Assembly (NCBI GenBank): GCA_934254725.1
Contig: CAKQLR010000032.1
Location: 1 to 21,244, forward strand
Direction: 5' to 3'
Origin: an uncultured Clostridia bacterium
Lineage (GTDB): Bacteria; Bacillota; Clostridia; Christensenellales; Borkfalkiaceae
Length of the DNA stretch: 21,244 bases
Shown: in pieces, positions 13,157 to 21,230 of the stretch
How the letters are laid out: every line of letters begins with the position of its first letter
How positions within the stretch are numbered: the stretch's first letter is position 1
Made by a program: the position numbers and the translations under genes
The notes under the pieces: model-generated
What the model saw: the letters and a program-made list of their open reading frames with translations, nothing else
Database searches by the model: none
Told to the model about the DNA's origin: nothing

Positions 13157-14479
13157 TCAATCCTCGTCTTTATTTCTCGCCCTGACGAAAAGTCTGATAG
13201 GCGTGCCCGAAAAATCAAACGAACGCCTCAGGCTGTTTTCAAGGAAACGTTTATATGAAAAATGCATCAATTCCTCGTCGTTCACAAAGAATACGAAGGA
13301 GGGCGGGCAAACTCCGTCCTGTACGGCGTAGTAAATTTTAAGGCGCCTGCCGTTCTTTGTGGGCGGCTCGGTAGTTCTCACGCAGTCCGCAACGAAGTCG
13401 TTAAGCGTACCCGTGGTTATCCTCGTTTTCGCGTGTTCAAGAACCTCGTCCGCAAGCGGAAAGAGCTTTTCCGTTCTCTGCCCCGTTTTTGCGGAAATGT
13501 AAACGGATTTGAAGTAATCCATAAACGCAAGGTCGCACTTAAGCTTATCGTTGAATTTATTTATCGTGCCCGTATCTTTTTCCACAAGGTCCCACTTGTT
13601 CATAACGATAACGGTGGGTTTGCCCTGTTCGTGTGCGTAGCCGCATATTTTAACGTCCTGCTCGGTAATGCCCTGAGAAGCGTCTATAACGCAGAAAACC
13701 ACGTCGGCACGTCTTATGGAAGCGAGCGCGCGAATAACCGAATAGTATTCAACGTCCTCCTCCACGCTTCTTTTTCTTCTTATGCCTGCGGTATCTATTA
13801 GCGTATAGTTTTTGCCCTTATAGCACAGCGGGGTATCCACGGAGTCCCTCGTCGTCCCCGCCATATCCGAAACGATAGTCCTTTCAAAACCAAGAAGCTT
13901 GTTCGTCAGGCTGGATTTGCCCGCGTTCGGCTTGCCGACCACAGCGATTTTAACGTCCTCCACGTCGTCGTCCGCTTCGGCTTCCTTGTCGAAGAACGAA
14001 CAAACCTCGTCCAGAAGGTCGCCTATCCCCTGCGATTGTTCTGCGGAAATACCTATAGGCTCGCCCAGCCCGAGGCAGTAAAAATCGTAAAGTAAATCGG
14101 GCGAATAGTTATCGAGCTTATTTACCGCAAGCACCACGTTTTTGCCCGAACGGCGAAGCATATCCGCCACGTCGTAATCGGAGCCGGTCAGCCCGGCTTT
14201 TCCGTCGCATACGAAAACAACCACGTCCGCGGTTTCAATAGCCACGTCCGCCTGTTTTTTGATGTGCGACCACATCTCGTCCTCGCTTTTAAGCTCCAGC
14301 CCGCCCGTGTCTATAAGAATGAACTTTTTAGTAAGCCATTCGCAATCGGCGTAGAGCCTGTCCCTCGTTATGCCGGGGCGGTTTTCCACAATTGAAATTC
14401 TCTTCCCCGCAATTTTATTGAAAAGCGTCGATTTTCCGACGTTAGGGCGACCGACTATCGCCACAATAGGTTTTGCCAT
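13157..14479 (-). CDS. der: ribosome biogenesis GTPase Der (EngA)
   Basis: Essential double GTPase of 440 aa required for assembly of the 50S ribosomal subunit. The first G domain has G1 GRPNVGKS (10-17), G3 DTGG (57-60) and G4 NKLD (120-123). The second has G1 GKPNAGKS (182-189), G3 DTAG (229-232) and G4 NKWD (294-297). The C-terminal KH-like RNA-binding domain covers about 350-437 and ends FSGTPIRLFVRARNK as in homologues. An acidic linker (164-176) joins the G domains. AAAGGA lies eight bases before ATG. Directly upstream is DUF512 (114-base gap with a hairpin), downstream is plsY (9 bases), an order seen across Clostridia. Confidence 0.97.
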   Translation of the reverse strand: MAKPIVAIVGRPNVGKSTLFNKIAGKRISIVENRPGITRDRLYADCEWLTKKFILIDTGGLELKSEDEMWSHIKKQADVAIETADVVVFVCDGKAGLTGSDYDVADMLRRSGKNVVLAVNKLDNYSPDLLYDFYCLGLGEPIGISAEQSQGIGDLLDEVCSFFDKEAEADDDVEDVKIAVVGKPNAGKSSLTNKLLGFERTIVSDMAGTTRDSVDTPLCYKGKNYTLIDTAGIRRKRSVEEDVEYYSVIRALASIRRADVVFCVIDASQGITEQDVKICGYAHEQGKPTVIVMNKWDLVEKDTGTINKFNDKLKCDLAFMDYFKSVYISAKTGQRTEKLFPLADEVLEHAKTRITTGTLNDFVADCVRTTEPPTKNGRRLKIYYAVQDGVCPPSFVFFVNDEELMHFSYKRFLENSLRRSFDFSGTPIRLFVRARNKDED

Positions 14480-14532
14480 ATTTTTTTCCTTTTATAATAA
14501 AGTAAGTTATTTTCAATTACTATTCCGAAGCC

Positions 14533-14578
14533 GTGCAAGCATTACCCCTTGCACTAACCCTTACATAAAAGCCCTTGC
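14533..14578 (-). promoter_or_regulatory. hairpin and short direct repeats in the der leader
   Basis: In the DUF512-der gap the minus strand has GTGCAAG (14554-14548), an eight-base loop and CTTGCAC (14539-14533), a perfect 7-base-pair stem with no U-run after it. Just upstream the seven-base word GYAAGGG occurs three times (GCAAGGG, GTAAGGG, GCAAGGG), starting 14 and 12 bases apart, the last copy overlapping the hairpin. A role in mRNA processing or in control of der is possible but unproven. Confidence 0.35.
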
Positions 14579-14593
14579 CGGGAAGCGAAAAAA

Positions 14594-15916
14594 TCACTCT
14601 TCCGACCTCGGCGGGTAAATCTCGTTAAGCTTTTCGAGGCTTAAAGTAAGCGTGTCGAAGAAACTCTCCCCCGTGCCGCGCGTTATCCTGAAGTTCTTGC
14701 CGGACTTCTGTTCAAGCTCCGCAAGGGTCATTCCGTCGAGGAAAACGTCCTCGAATTCTTTAAGCATATTGCAGGGGATAACCACCTCGTCAAACGGCTC
14801 TTTAAAATTAAGCACGGCGCGCAGAACGTCGCCGCCCGTAAGCAAGCCCGAGCAGTTGACCGTACTGCCGAAAAAATCGTTTACAACGCCGATAACGTGC
14901 GTTTTAAGCCCCTTACAGTATTTTTCGACGAGCCTCGCCTTGCCCCTTATGAAGTGTTCGGCGCTCGTTCCCGTAATCAAAAGGAATGTCCTTTCGTACT
15001 CTCTTTTTTCAAGCGCGTCGTCAAGTTCTTTTGAAAATTTCGCGGTCATTCCCACGCCGTTTTCTATCTGAGGAAACTCGCCGTAAAACTCGTACGGCTT
15101 AACCTCTCTTCCGGCTTTAAAAAAGAATTCGTCCGCAAGCGTAATGAAGTTCACTCCGAACTCCTTATTCAGCGCGTCCGCCTGATCTATAACGCCGGCG
15201 CAGAAGTCCTTAGTAACGTCGTCTATTTTGTAAAGCCCCTCGCGGTATTTTGTTATTCCGCAAGGAACAACGGCAAGCGTCTGCACTTTAGGGTACATTT
15301 TGAAAAGTTCCCTTGCCGAATAATCGAGTTCCGCCCCGTCGTTCACGCCACGCACAAGCACTATCTGCGTGTTTACCACGATGCCCGCGTCGGTAAATCT
15401 TTTAAGATACCCCGGCAGCCTGTCCGCAAAACGATTGTTCATCATTTTCTTTCTCAGCTCGCCGTTCATCGTGTGCACGGAAACGTACAAAGGAGAAAGT
15501 TTGTATCTTATAATTCTTTCAACGTCTTTTTCGGTGAGGTTTGTAAGCGTAACGAAGTTCCCGCACAGAAAGCTTTGGCGGTAATCGTCGTCCTTGACGT
15601 AAAGCGTATCGCGCATGCCGCAGGGCATTTGCGCCACAAAGCAGAAAATGCAGTTGTTGTGGCAGGTTTTTATCTTCAGTCCGTCGTCGGCAAAAGCAAG
15701 CCCGAGCGTTTCGTCCTCGTCCTTTTCTATCTCGTAATCGGTTTGATTGCCCTTCTTATCTGCAACGGTCAGAACGAACTCTTCCTTTGAATCGTAAAAA
15801 AGGTAATCGAGGATATCCTCCGCGGGGTATCCGTCAAAAGCCAATATTTTATCGCCTTTTTTCAGCTTCAGCTCCCTGCCTATGCCGAATTTATAAACCT
15901 CTGAAATTTCAAGCAT
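14594..15916 (-). CDS. DUF512 radical-SAM protein with N-terminal PDZ-like domain
   Basis: Predicted Fe-S oxidoreductase of 440 aa from the DUF512 family, found in Clostridia and cyanobacteria; the reaction is not known to me. The N-terminal PDZ-like part (1-75) contains LKLKKGDKILAFDG. The cluster motif CHNNCIFC (Cys85, Cys89, Cys92) has the CxxxCxxC spacing of radical SAM enzymes and would hold a 4Fe-4S cluster. It is followed by FVAQMPCGMRDTLYVKDDDY and FCGN-like LCGNFVTLTNL. The C-terminal DUF512 part (about 290-440) includes LITGTSAEHF and NDFFGSTVNCSGLLTGGD. The start at 15916 is chosen because it matches the family N-terminus; no Shine-Dalgarno site precedes it. A good promoter places the mRNA start on the ATG. 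Its position before der is conserved in Clostridia, which suggests a link to ribosome assembly or the cell envelope. Confidence 0.88.
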   Translation of the reverse strand: MLEISEVYKFGIGRELKLKKGDKILAFDGYPAEDILDYLFYDSKEEFVLTVADKKGNQTDYEIEKDEDETLGLAFADDGLKIKTCHNNCIFCFVAQMPCGMRDTLYVKDDDYRQSFLCGNFVTLTNLTEKDVERIIRYKLSPLYVSVHTMNGELRKKMMNNRFADRLPGYLKRFTDAGIVVNTQIVLVRGVNDGAELDYSARELFKMYPKVQTLAVVPCGITKYREGLYKIDDVTKDFCAGVIDQADALNKEFGVNFITLADEFFFKAGREVKPYEFYGEFPQIENGVGMTAKFSKELDDALEKREYERTFLLITGTSAEHFIRGKARLVEKYCKGLKTHVIGVVNDFFGSTVNCSGLLTGGDVLRAVLNFKEPFDEVVIPCNMLKEFEDVFLDGMTLAELEQKSGKNFRITRGTGESFFDTLTLSLEKLNEIYPPRSEE

Positions 15917-15922
15917 AAATAT

Positions 15923-15951
15923 ATTATACCCGAATTTTCCGTTAAAGTAAA
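15923..15951 (-). promoter_or_regulatory. sigma-A promoter predicting a leaderless DUF512 mRNA
   Basis: On the minus strand TTTACT (15951-15946), a 17-base spacer and TATAAT (15928-15923). Six bases separate the -10 from the ATG at 15916, so the usual start point (+1) coincides with the A of the start codon. No ribosome site lies between them. The -35 abuts the U-run of the upstream terminator. Confidence 0.7.
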
Positions 15952-15952
15952 G

Positions 15953-16004
15953 AAAAAAACGGGCGCCCCTCAAAAGGAACGCCCGAAAAATTCGGTCTGC
16001 CGAA
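15953..16004 (-). terminator. two tandem terminators after the lipoprotein gene
   Basis: Directly after the stop at 16007 the minus strand has TTCGG-CAGA-CCGAA (16004-15991) followed by five U. It is followed by CGGGCG (15985-15980) paired with CGCCCG (15965-15960) around a loop with an inner CCT/AGG pair, then seven U (15959-15953). The second is a strong intrinsic terminator; the first is a weaker back-up. Confidence 0.85.
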
Positions 16005-16006
16005 TA

Positions 16007-18685
16007 TTACTTTTTGTAAAGCATGGACGAGTAATCTACGCCGCCGTTCTGGTGCTGATACTTAAAGGTACTGGTGTTGTTGTAAACCTTGAAGCGGAAG
16101 TTTTCTCTTCCTGCGGAACAGTAAATAGGTTCTGCCATACCGAACAAACTTACGGGTACGCTGTAATCCTGGAATTTACCCGCAAGGTCCTTGCCGAACG
16201 GGAACTTTTCAACAAGGTTAGCGGTATCTACGTAGCTGTAATTCTTGCCGCCGCCGTAGTAAGCTATAGCGCCGTTAATGTAGTTAGTACCGTCGTAACC
16301 ACTATCCAAAATTGTAGCTGCATCGTCATTCAATTCAGAATACTTCTTAAGGAGAGAAGAAACGTTCATATCGAACATACTTTCAACTTTATTAAGGCTG
16401 TCGCCGACAAGACCGCCGCCCGTAAAGTTGCCTTCTTTCTTTTCAATAATGGTGTCGCTGTTTACGGTTGTAACGTCTTTCCAGTCGCCGAACAAAACGT
16501 TGCCCTGAAGTCTTAATACCGAGGGGTACATAGTTCCCGCAACGCCCTTCCAGCCGAGCTGACTGCCGAAGAGGAAGTTAGGGCTCCAATCCCAACCGTC
16601 AAGGCAAAGACCGCCGAACGAAGTATCGAGACCTACGCAGAACAAACCTGCTTTCTCGAAAACGCAATCTTTAACGGTAACGTCCGTAAGAACGTATTTG
16701 TTATAGAAGTCCGCGCCCGCGTTATAGTTAGCCGCGTTGTTGTAGTTTGCTTCGGTGTAATCGTAACCGTCAAGCAAAGGCGAAGCGTTCAGATAGTTTT
16801 CTTCCGTCCTGTCGTTCTGTCCTAAAATACCTTTGTCTTTCTCGGGTTGAGGAATCTTCTTAACCTGGTTGGAGCCTATCTTCATAATAAACTCTCTCGC
16901 ATAAGAGAGCTTGGAATTATTTATCGAGAACGAAATTCTGTAATCGTTTGCGCTGCTGCTCGTGAACGAGGGGGTGTGTGCCTTGCCGTAAACTCTCAGG
17001 CAGGTTCTGCCGTTAGCTATTTCGCTGTAGCTTACCGAGCAGTTATTGCCCATAACTTCGAGAACGGTGCCCGCATTGTTAAGTTTTGTAAGGTCAACGC
17101 TCTTTCCGTCATCAGAGAGAAGCGCGCTGTCGTCGCAACCTTTAAGAACTACGTTATTGAGCTTCAACCCGTCCTTTTTCAAAAGGAATATGATGTTATC
17201 CTGAGATTTAACGCTTACGGAAAGCGTAGCGGACTTAATGGAAACGAGGTCTATAGGACCGTCGAAGTAATCGCGGCTGCCGTTCCAATATGCGTCTTTA
17301 AGGCTTGCGCCGCTCTTGATAGCGGGTTTGGTTATATACTGACCGCTTACGGTAAAGCCGTTGCCGTACACGTTTCCGGTGAACTCCAAACCGACTCTTA
17401 TTTTAATGTCCTGCTTCTGGTTCTTATAGAACTGCGTATCCGCGGTAGGAGCTATTTCCGTAGTGTAGTTATTAAGGAAGGAAACGAGTTCCGAAGCCGT
17501 CTCTATATCCTTTCCGTGTTGAGCAAGGGAGATATCGCTGAGTATAACCGTTTCGTAACCGTCTGCGGTGTAAGCCGAACCGGAAGCCTCGCCCGTAGCG
17601 GCATTGTAATTTCTGCCCTTGTTTATGCGAACGAGATGTTCGTCGTTATAAGCGTTTATGCCCTTTGCTTTGTAGTCAATCGTTATCTTGGACTTAGCGT
17701 CATCGCCGAGACCCTGAACCGAAGCGGTAATCGTAACCAAGCCGCTCTTATCGCCGAGGGTATAACTTCCGTCGTTGTCAACGCTTATAATCGAGTTATC
17801 GCTCGAAGAATATTCTATAAGCGAACGCTGAGACTCGTCAAGCTGATCGAGAGAAACGGTAGCGAATTGTTTTCTATTGTTCACGAATTCGGAAACGACC
17901 TGCGCGCCGAATTTACCGTTAAGCGTAGCTTTTTGAAGCGAACCGTCTGCAGCGAATTCATAACCGCCGAAAACGTAATCTTTTTCGTAGCTGTCGAAAG
18001 CCTTTTTATAACCGGTGAAGCTGTTTTCGTCAACGGTAAGGTTGCTTATCGGCATAACCGCTTTTACGGTAGCCTGAGAAATCTGAACTTTTTCTGCAAC
18101 TTTACCGGTTTCAAGGTCGTAAGCCGTTGCGGAAACGTTGAACTCTCCGCCCTTATTGATGGTTAATTTGTTACCGGAAACAGTCGCATAACCTTCTGTA
18201 GCTCTGTAGGTTACACGGTATTTTTCCTCCCAACCTTCGGGAAGTCTTGGCGACAATTTATACGTAAGCGAAACGTAGAAGAAACTTGTAGTCTTATCGT
18301 CTTCCGTTTTGATAAGAACTTTGCCCTTTTCCTCGGGTTCCTCAACGGGGGTTATAACTCTTTCGTAACCGCAAACGTTACACGTCGTGTCCTCATCGTC
18401 CGTATAAACGTGTTCGCCCTTCTGGGAAACGAGGCTCGTATGTTCGCAGGTAGCCGCATGCCAGTGATAGGTTGCGTCCTTGCTCCATTCTTCGCTGTAA
18501 GTGTGCGTATGAGTTGTAGACGAGCTGCTGTCCCCCGAAGAAGAACTGCCGCTGTCAGAACTGCCGGAATTATTTCCGCCGATATCGCACGATGCCGAAA
18601 ATACCGTCAGGAAACAGACGAGTATAACGGACAACACTGAAATAAACGCGTTTTTAAACAAACGAATTCCGTTTCTATTTTTCAT
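16007..18685 (-). CDS. large secreted lipoprotein of unknown function
   Basis: Protein of 892 aa. A signal peptide (MKNRNGIRLFKNAF, then a hydrophobic core ISVLSVILVCFLTVF) ends in SASC, a slightly degenerate lipobox with Cys33 as the likely lipidation site. A Ser/Gly-rich spacer (34-57) follows, then a His/Cys module (59-110: HTHTYSEEW, TYHWHAATCEH, TCNVCGYE) that could bind metal; similar modules occur in surface proteins of gut Clostridia. Residues 120-340 look like Ig-like beta domains (TYRATEGYATVSGNKLTI; SSSDNSIISVDNDGSYTL resembles bacterial Ig-like repeats). Residues 370-890 are rich in Asn, Gly and beta strands (NNVVLKGCDDS, VTVKDCVFEKAGLF) and may form a beta-helix. No catalytic motif is recognised. 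GAGGAGG lies seven bases before ATG; promoter and terminators make it a single-gene unit. A surface or carbohydrate-related role is inference. Confidence 0.85.
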   Translation of the reverse strand: MKNRNGIRLFKNAFISVLSVILVCFLTVFSASCDIGGNNSGSSDSGSSSSGDSSSSTTHTHTYSEEWSKDATYHWHAATCEHTSLVSQKGEHVYTDDEDTTCNVCGYERVITPVEEPEEKGKVLIKTEDDKTTSFFYVSLTYKLSPRLPEGWEEKYRVTYRATEGYATVSGNKLTINKGGEFNVSATAYDLETGKVAEKVQISQATVKAVMPISNLTVDENSFTGYKKAFDSYEKDYVFGGYEFAADGSLQKATLNGKFGAQVVSEFVNNRKQFATVSLDQLDESQRSLIEYSSSDNSIISVDNDGSYTLGDKSGLVTITASVQGLGDDAKSKITIDYKAKGINAYNDEHLVRINKGRNYNAATGEASGSAYTADGYETVILSDISLAQHGKDIETASELVSFLNNYTTEIAPTADTQFYKNQKQDIKIRVGLEFTGNVYGNGFTVSGQYITKPAIKSGASLKDAYWNGSRDYFDGPIDLVSIKSATLSVSVKSQDNIIFLLKKDGLKLNNVVLKGCDDSALLSDDGKSVDLTKLNNAGTVLEVMGNNCSVSYSEIANGRTCLRVYGKAHTPSFTSSSANDYRISFSINNSKLSYAREFIMKIGSNQVKKIPQPEKDKGILGQNDRTEENYLNASPLLDGYDYTEANYNNAANYNAGADFYNKYVLTDVTVKDCVFEKAGLFCVGLDTSFGGLCLDGWDWSPNFLFGSQLGWKGVAGTMYPSVLRLQGNVLFGDWKDVTTVNSDTIIEKKEGNFTGGGLVGDSLNKVESMFDMNVSSLLKKYSELNDDAATILDSGYDGTNYINGAIAYYGGGKNYSYVDTANLVEKFPFGKDLAGKFQDYSVPVSLFGMAEPIYCSAGRENFRFKVYNNTSTFKYQHQNGGVDYSSMLYKK

Positions 18686-18765
18686 TTGAAATCCTCCTCT
18701 TTATAACAAAAACGACATTCATACTTGTATTATAGAAATACAGTTTAAAATATTCCTTTTGAAAT

Positions 18766-18794
18766 AAAATATCATAAATTTCACCAAAAGTCAA
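18766..18794 (-). promoter_or_regulatory. sigma-A-like promoter of the lipoprotein gene
   Basis: On the minus strand TTGACT (18794-18789), 17 bases, TATTTT (18771-18766). The predicted leader is about 75 bases and contains the inverted repeat TGTATT-N5-AATACA (18726-18742), a possible operator or small hairpin. The remainder of the 18686-19026 gap holds only the Sel1 terminator. Confidence 0.65.
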
Positions 18795-18940
18795 CTACAT
18801 TTCACACAATTTTTATTATTTGCTGATAATTGTAGTTATTTATACTCATTTTTATGCAAAAAACGACATCGCGCGTTACCTCCTGCTAACCCGCCGCAGT
18901 TTTTCCTCCGCATTAGCCTTCCGAATGCCGTTTTTTAAAG

Positions 18941-18977
18941 AAAAAAAAGGGTCGACCGCTATCGTATCGAACCCTTT
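18941..18977 (-). terminator. intrinsic terminator of the Sel1-repeat gene
   Basis: On the minus strand AAAGGG (18977-18972) plus TCGA (18970-18967) pairs with TCGA (18955-18952) plus CCCTTT (18951-18946), with a one-base bulge. The run of T continues to 18941. It lies about 50 bases after the stop codon. Confidence 0.8.
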
Positions 18978-19026
18978 GTTTCCCCGTTCAGCCTATTATA
19001 TATAAGGTTATACTGTTTTGCGGCAG

Positions 19027-20751
19027 CTAATAATCCTTTCCCTTTCCGCAAACAGAGCAAACTTTTGTGAAAAGTCCCTTGAATTTTCCCCCGCAGTGCG
19101 CGCAACGCTTATCGTCTTTTGCATATCTTATTAAGTTCGAAACAATCTTCAGCTGCTCTTTCGCAACTTCATTACCTTGATCCGCTGCCTTCGTAAGCCA
19201 ATACGCAGCCCTCTCGTAGTCCAACTTTACTCCTTGACCTTTCCTATAACATATACCCAAAGCAGCTTGCGCATTCGCGTTACCTTGATCCGCAGCCTTT
19301 GTAACCCAATACACTAATTTTTTATCGTCTTTCTTTACGCCATAACCGTTACCATAGAACAAACCCAGATTATTTTGTGCTTCGGCATACCCCTGTTCTG
19401 CAGCCTTTGTATACCAGTATACGGCTTTTTCATAGTCTTGCTTTACCCCTTCACATTTATAATACATGCAACCCAAATTATATTGTGCATTGGCATAACC
19501 CTGTTCTGCAGCCTTCGTATACCAATATACGGCTTTTTCATTGTCCTTCTTTATGCCCCTACCGTTAGAATAGTTCATCCCTAAATTATATTGAGCTACC
19601 TCATTGCCTTGATTCGCCGATTTTACATACCAATATACGGCTTTTTCATAATCTTGCTTTACGCCTCGACCGTTATCATAGCACAAACCTAAATTATTTT
19701 GTGCTTCCATATCACCTTGCGCTGCCGCCTTTGTGTACCAATATACGGCTTTTTCATAGTCTTGCTTTACGCCTTGACCTTTATCATAGCACAAACCTAA
19801 ATTAAACTGCGCATCAGTATCGCCTTGCTCTGCTGCCTTCGTATACCAATACACAGCCTTTTCGTAGTCCTGCTTTACGCCTTGACCTTTATCATAGCAC
19901 GCACCCAAATTACATTGAGCATCGGCATTACCCTGCTCTGCAGACTTGGTATACCAATATACAGCCTTTTCGTAGTCTTGATCCACGCCTTTGCCAAAAT
20001 AAAAACTATTACCTAAATTAAACTGCGCATCAGTATCACCCTGCTCTGCCGCCTTCGTATACCAATACACAGCCTTTTCGTAGTCCTGCTTTACTCCTTC
20101 ACCGTTACAATAGCTATTACCCAAATTATATTGAGCTTTAGTATCGCCCTGCTCTGCTGCCTTCGTATACCAATATACAGCCTTTTCGTAGTCCTGCTTT
20201 ACTCCTTTGCCTTTATCATAGCACACACCTAAATTATATTGTGCTTTAGCATGCCCCTGTTCTGCCGCCTTCGTATACCAATATGCAGCTTTTTCATAGT
20301 CTTGCTTTACCCCTTCACCATTCTTATAACAAACGCCCAAATTATATTGAGGAGCAGCCTCACCCTGCTCTGCAGACTTGGTATACCAATATACAGCCTT
20401 TTCATAGTCCTGTTTTACGCCTTGACCGTTATAATAGCACGCACCCAAATTACATTGAGCCTCCGCATTGCCCTGATCCGCCGCCTTCGTATACCAATAT
20501 ACAGCCTTTTCGTAGTCCTGCTTTACGCCTTGACCGTTATCATAGCACGCACCCAAATTAAATTGTGCTTTCGCATAGCCTTGATCCGCCGCCTTTGTAA
20601 ACCAATATACAGCCTTTTCGTAGTCCTTATTTACGCCATCACCGTAATAATAGCTACGCCCTAAAAGACATTGCGCTTCGGCATTACCCTGATCCGCCAA
20701 TTTAAATAATTCTTCAGGCGTTGCATTTAAAAATTCATCAGTACCGCTCAT
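19027..20751 (-). CDS. Sel1-like repeat protein with C-terminal zinc ribbon
   Basis: Protein of 574 aa, with no signal peptide or membrane segment, so probably cytoplasmic. A short N-terminal segment (MSGTDEFLNATPEELFKL) leads into 14 complete 36-residue Sel1-like (SLR, TPR-related) units from residue 19 to 522. The unit consensus is AEQGxAxAQYNLGxCYxxGxGVKQDYEKAVYWYTKA. A degenerate 15th half-unit follows (ADQGNEVAKEQL). SLR arrays form alpha-solenoids that bind other proteins. The C-terminus has a zinc-ribbon-like CAHC (Cys550, Cys553) and CSVC (Cys565, Cys568). The start at 20751 has AAGGGG seven bases upstream; a GTG 13 codons earlier overlaps the -10 element and is rejected. The gene looks more AT-rich than its neighbours and has its own promoter and terminator. 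No partner is encoded nearby that I can identify, so the function is unknown. Confidence 0.93.
   Translation of the reverse strand: MSGTDEFLNATPEELFKLADQGNAEAQCLLGRSYYYGDGVNKDYEKAVYWFTKAADQGYAKAQFNLGACYDNGQGVKQDYEKAVYWYTKAADQGNAEAQCNLGACYYNGQGVKQDYEKAVYWYTKSAEQGEAAPQYNLGVCYKNGEGVKQDYEKAAYWYTKAAEQGHAKAQYNLGVCYDKGKGVKQDYEKAVYWYTKAAEQGDTKAQYNLGNSYCNGEGVKQDYEKAVYWYTKAAEQGDTDAQFNLGNSFYFGKGVDQDYEKAVYWYTKSAEQGNADAQCNLGACYDKGQGVKQDYEKAVYWYTKAAEQGDTDAQFNLGLCYDKGQGVKQDYEKAVYWYTKAAAQGDMEAQNNLGLCYDNGRGVKQDYEKAVYWYVKSANQGNEVAQYNLGMNYSNGRGIKKDNEKAVYWYTKAAEQGYANAQYNLGCMYYKCEGVKQDYEKAVYWYTKAAEQGYAEAQNNLGLFYGNGYGVKKDDKKLVYWVTKAADQGNANAQAALGICYRKGQGVKLDYERAAYWLTKAADQGNEVAKEQLKIVSNLIRYAKDDKRCAHCGGKFKGLFTKVCSVCGKGKDY
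19186..20697 (-). repeat. 14 x 108-bp tandem repeat inside the Sel1 gene
   Basis: The 36-residue units are also strongly alike at the DNA level. Blocks encoding KQDYEKAVYWYTKA recur every 108 bases with few changes (for example the word TTCGTATACCAATA on the plus strand). Units 2-10 are the most uniform; units 11-14 and the first are more diverged. This pattern suggests recent expansion by unequal recombination, and unit number may vary between strains. It is coding sequence, not CRISPR, as there are no unique spacers. Confidence 0.9.
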
Positions 20752-20781
20752 ATTTTTACCCCTTTTGCATTTAATACATTC

Positions 20782-20810
20782 ATTATACACTAAAACCTAT
20801 GTTTATTCAA
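20782..20810 (-). promoter_or_regulatory. sigma-A promoter of the Sel1-repeat gene
   Basis: On the minus strand TTGAAT (20810-20805), a 17-base spacer, and consensus TATAAT (20787-20782). Transcription should start near 20775, giving a leader of about 24 bases that holds the AAGGGG ribosome site. This supports the ATG at 20751 as the start. Confidence 0.8.
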
Positions 20811-20896
20811 ATAATTTGATAATATTTAGCGTTTTTTATGAATAATGTTTTTCCTCGCCCTTTTTTTTCCGAAAAAATACATCACTCCTCACGCTG

Positions 20897-20982
20897 CCAT
20901 CTTTTCGCCCTCGGCTGAGCGAACCCGGGCGCGGGCATCGCACAAAACCGCCTTCCTTTTTTTATTCACTCCCCCCGTCTCT
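20897..20982. repeat. direct repeat, copy 1 (86 bp)
   Basis: Nearly identical to 21158-21244: one substitution (G/C at 20906) and one C fewer in a C-run (six versus seven). The unit contains a GC-rich palindromic core (GCGA-CCCG-GGCG-CGGG-TCGC, 20920-20942), a T7 tract and a C-run. Weaker similarity continues about 20 bases to the left (ACATC-CTC-CGC blocks). The stretch 20811-20896 left of it is AT-rich with no recognised feature. Confidence 0.9.
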
Positions 20983-21032
20983 CCCACTCCGCCACATTTC
21001 TCCCGCGCCACGTTCTTCCCCTTACACTCATT

Positions 21033-21230
21033 TCAAAAAGAAATACCCACTCTACCGCGAATGATGGGAATACTCGCTCCGCTCGTGACGGTCGGGCGAA
21101 GTAAAACTCTTTCCGCCCCGCAATTCCCCGCACTAAAAAACATCTCTCCGCCCGCTTCCATCTTTTCCCCCTCGGCTGAGCGAACCCGGGCGCGGGCATC
21201 GCACAAAACCGCCTTCCTTTTTTTATTCAC
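21033..21230 (-). CDS. doubtful short ORF starting within the edge repeat
   Basis: A GTG at 21230 with a G-rich stretch just upstream (GGGGGGGA) opens a frame of 65 codons starting MNKKRKAVLCDARARVRSAEGE. The first 25 codons lie in the repeat. The same start and peptide appear in copy 1, where the frame stops after KMAA. The composition (rich in Arg, Ala, Gly) and lack of recognisable motifs make a real protein doubtful; it may be part of a repeated intergenic element. Confidence 0.15.
   Translation of the reverse strand: MNKKRKAVLCDARARVRSAEGEKMEAGGEMFFSAGNCGAERVLLRPTVTSGASIPIIRGRVGISF

Noticed and set aside
16847..18166. 439-codon plus-strand open frame antisense to the lipoprotein
   Set aside because: It lies wholly inside a well-supported minus-strand gene with signal peptide and ribosome site, and the translation has no recognisable motifs.
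19186..20697. Regular 108-bp spacing that could suggest a CRISPR-like or satellite array
   Set aside because: The units are in-frame coding repeats of a Sel1 protein, with no unique spacers between identical repeats.
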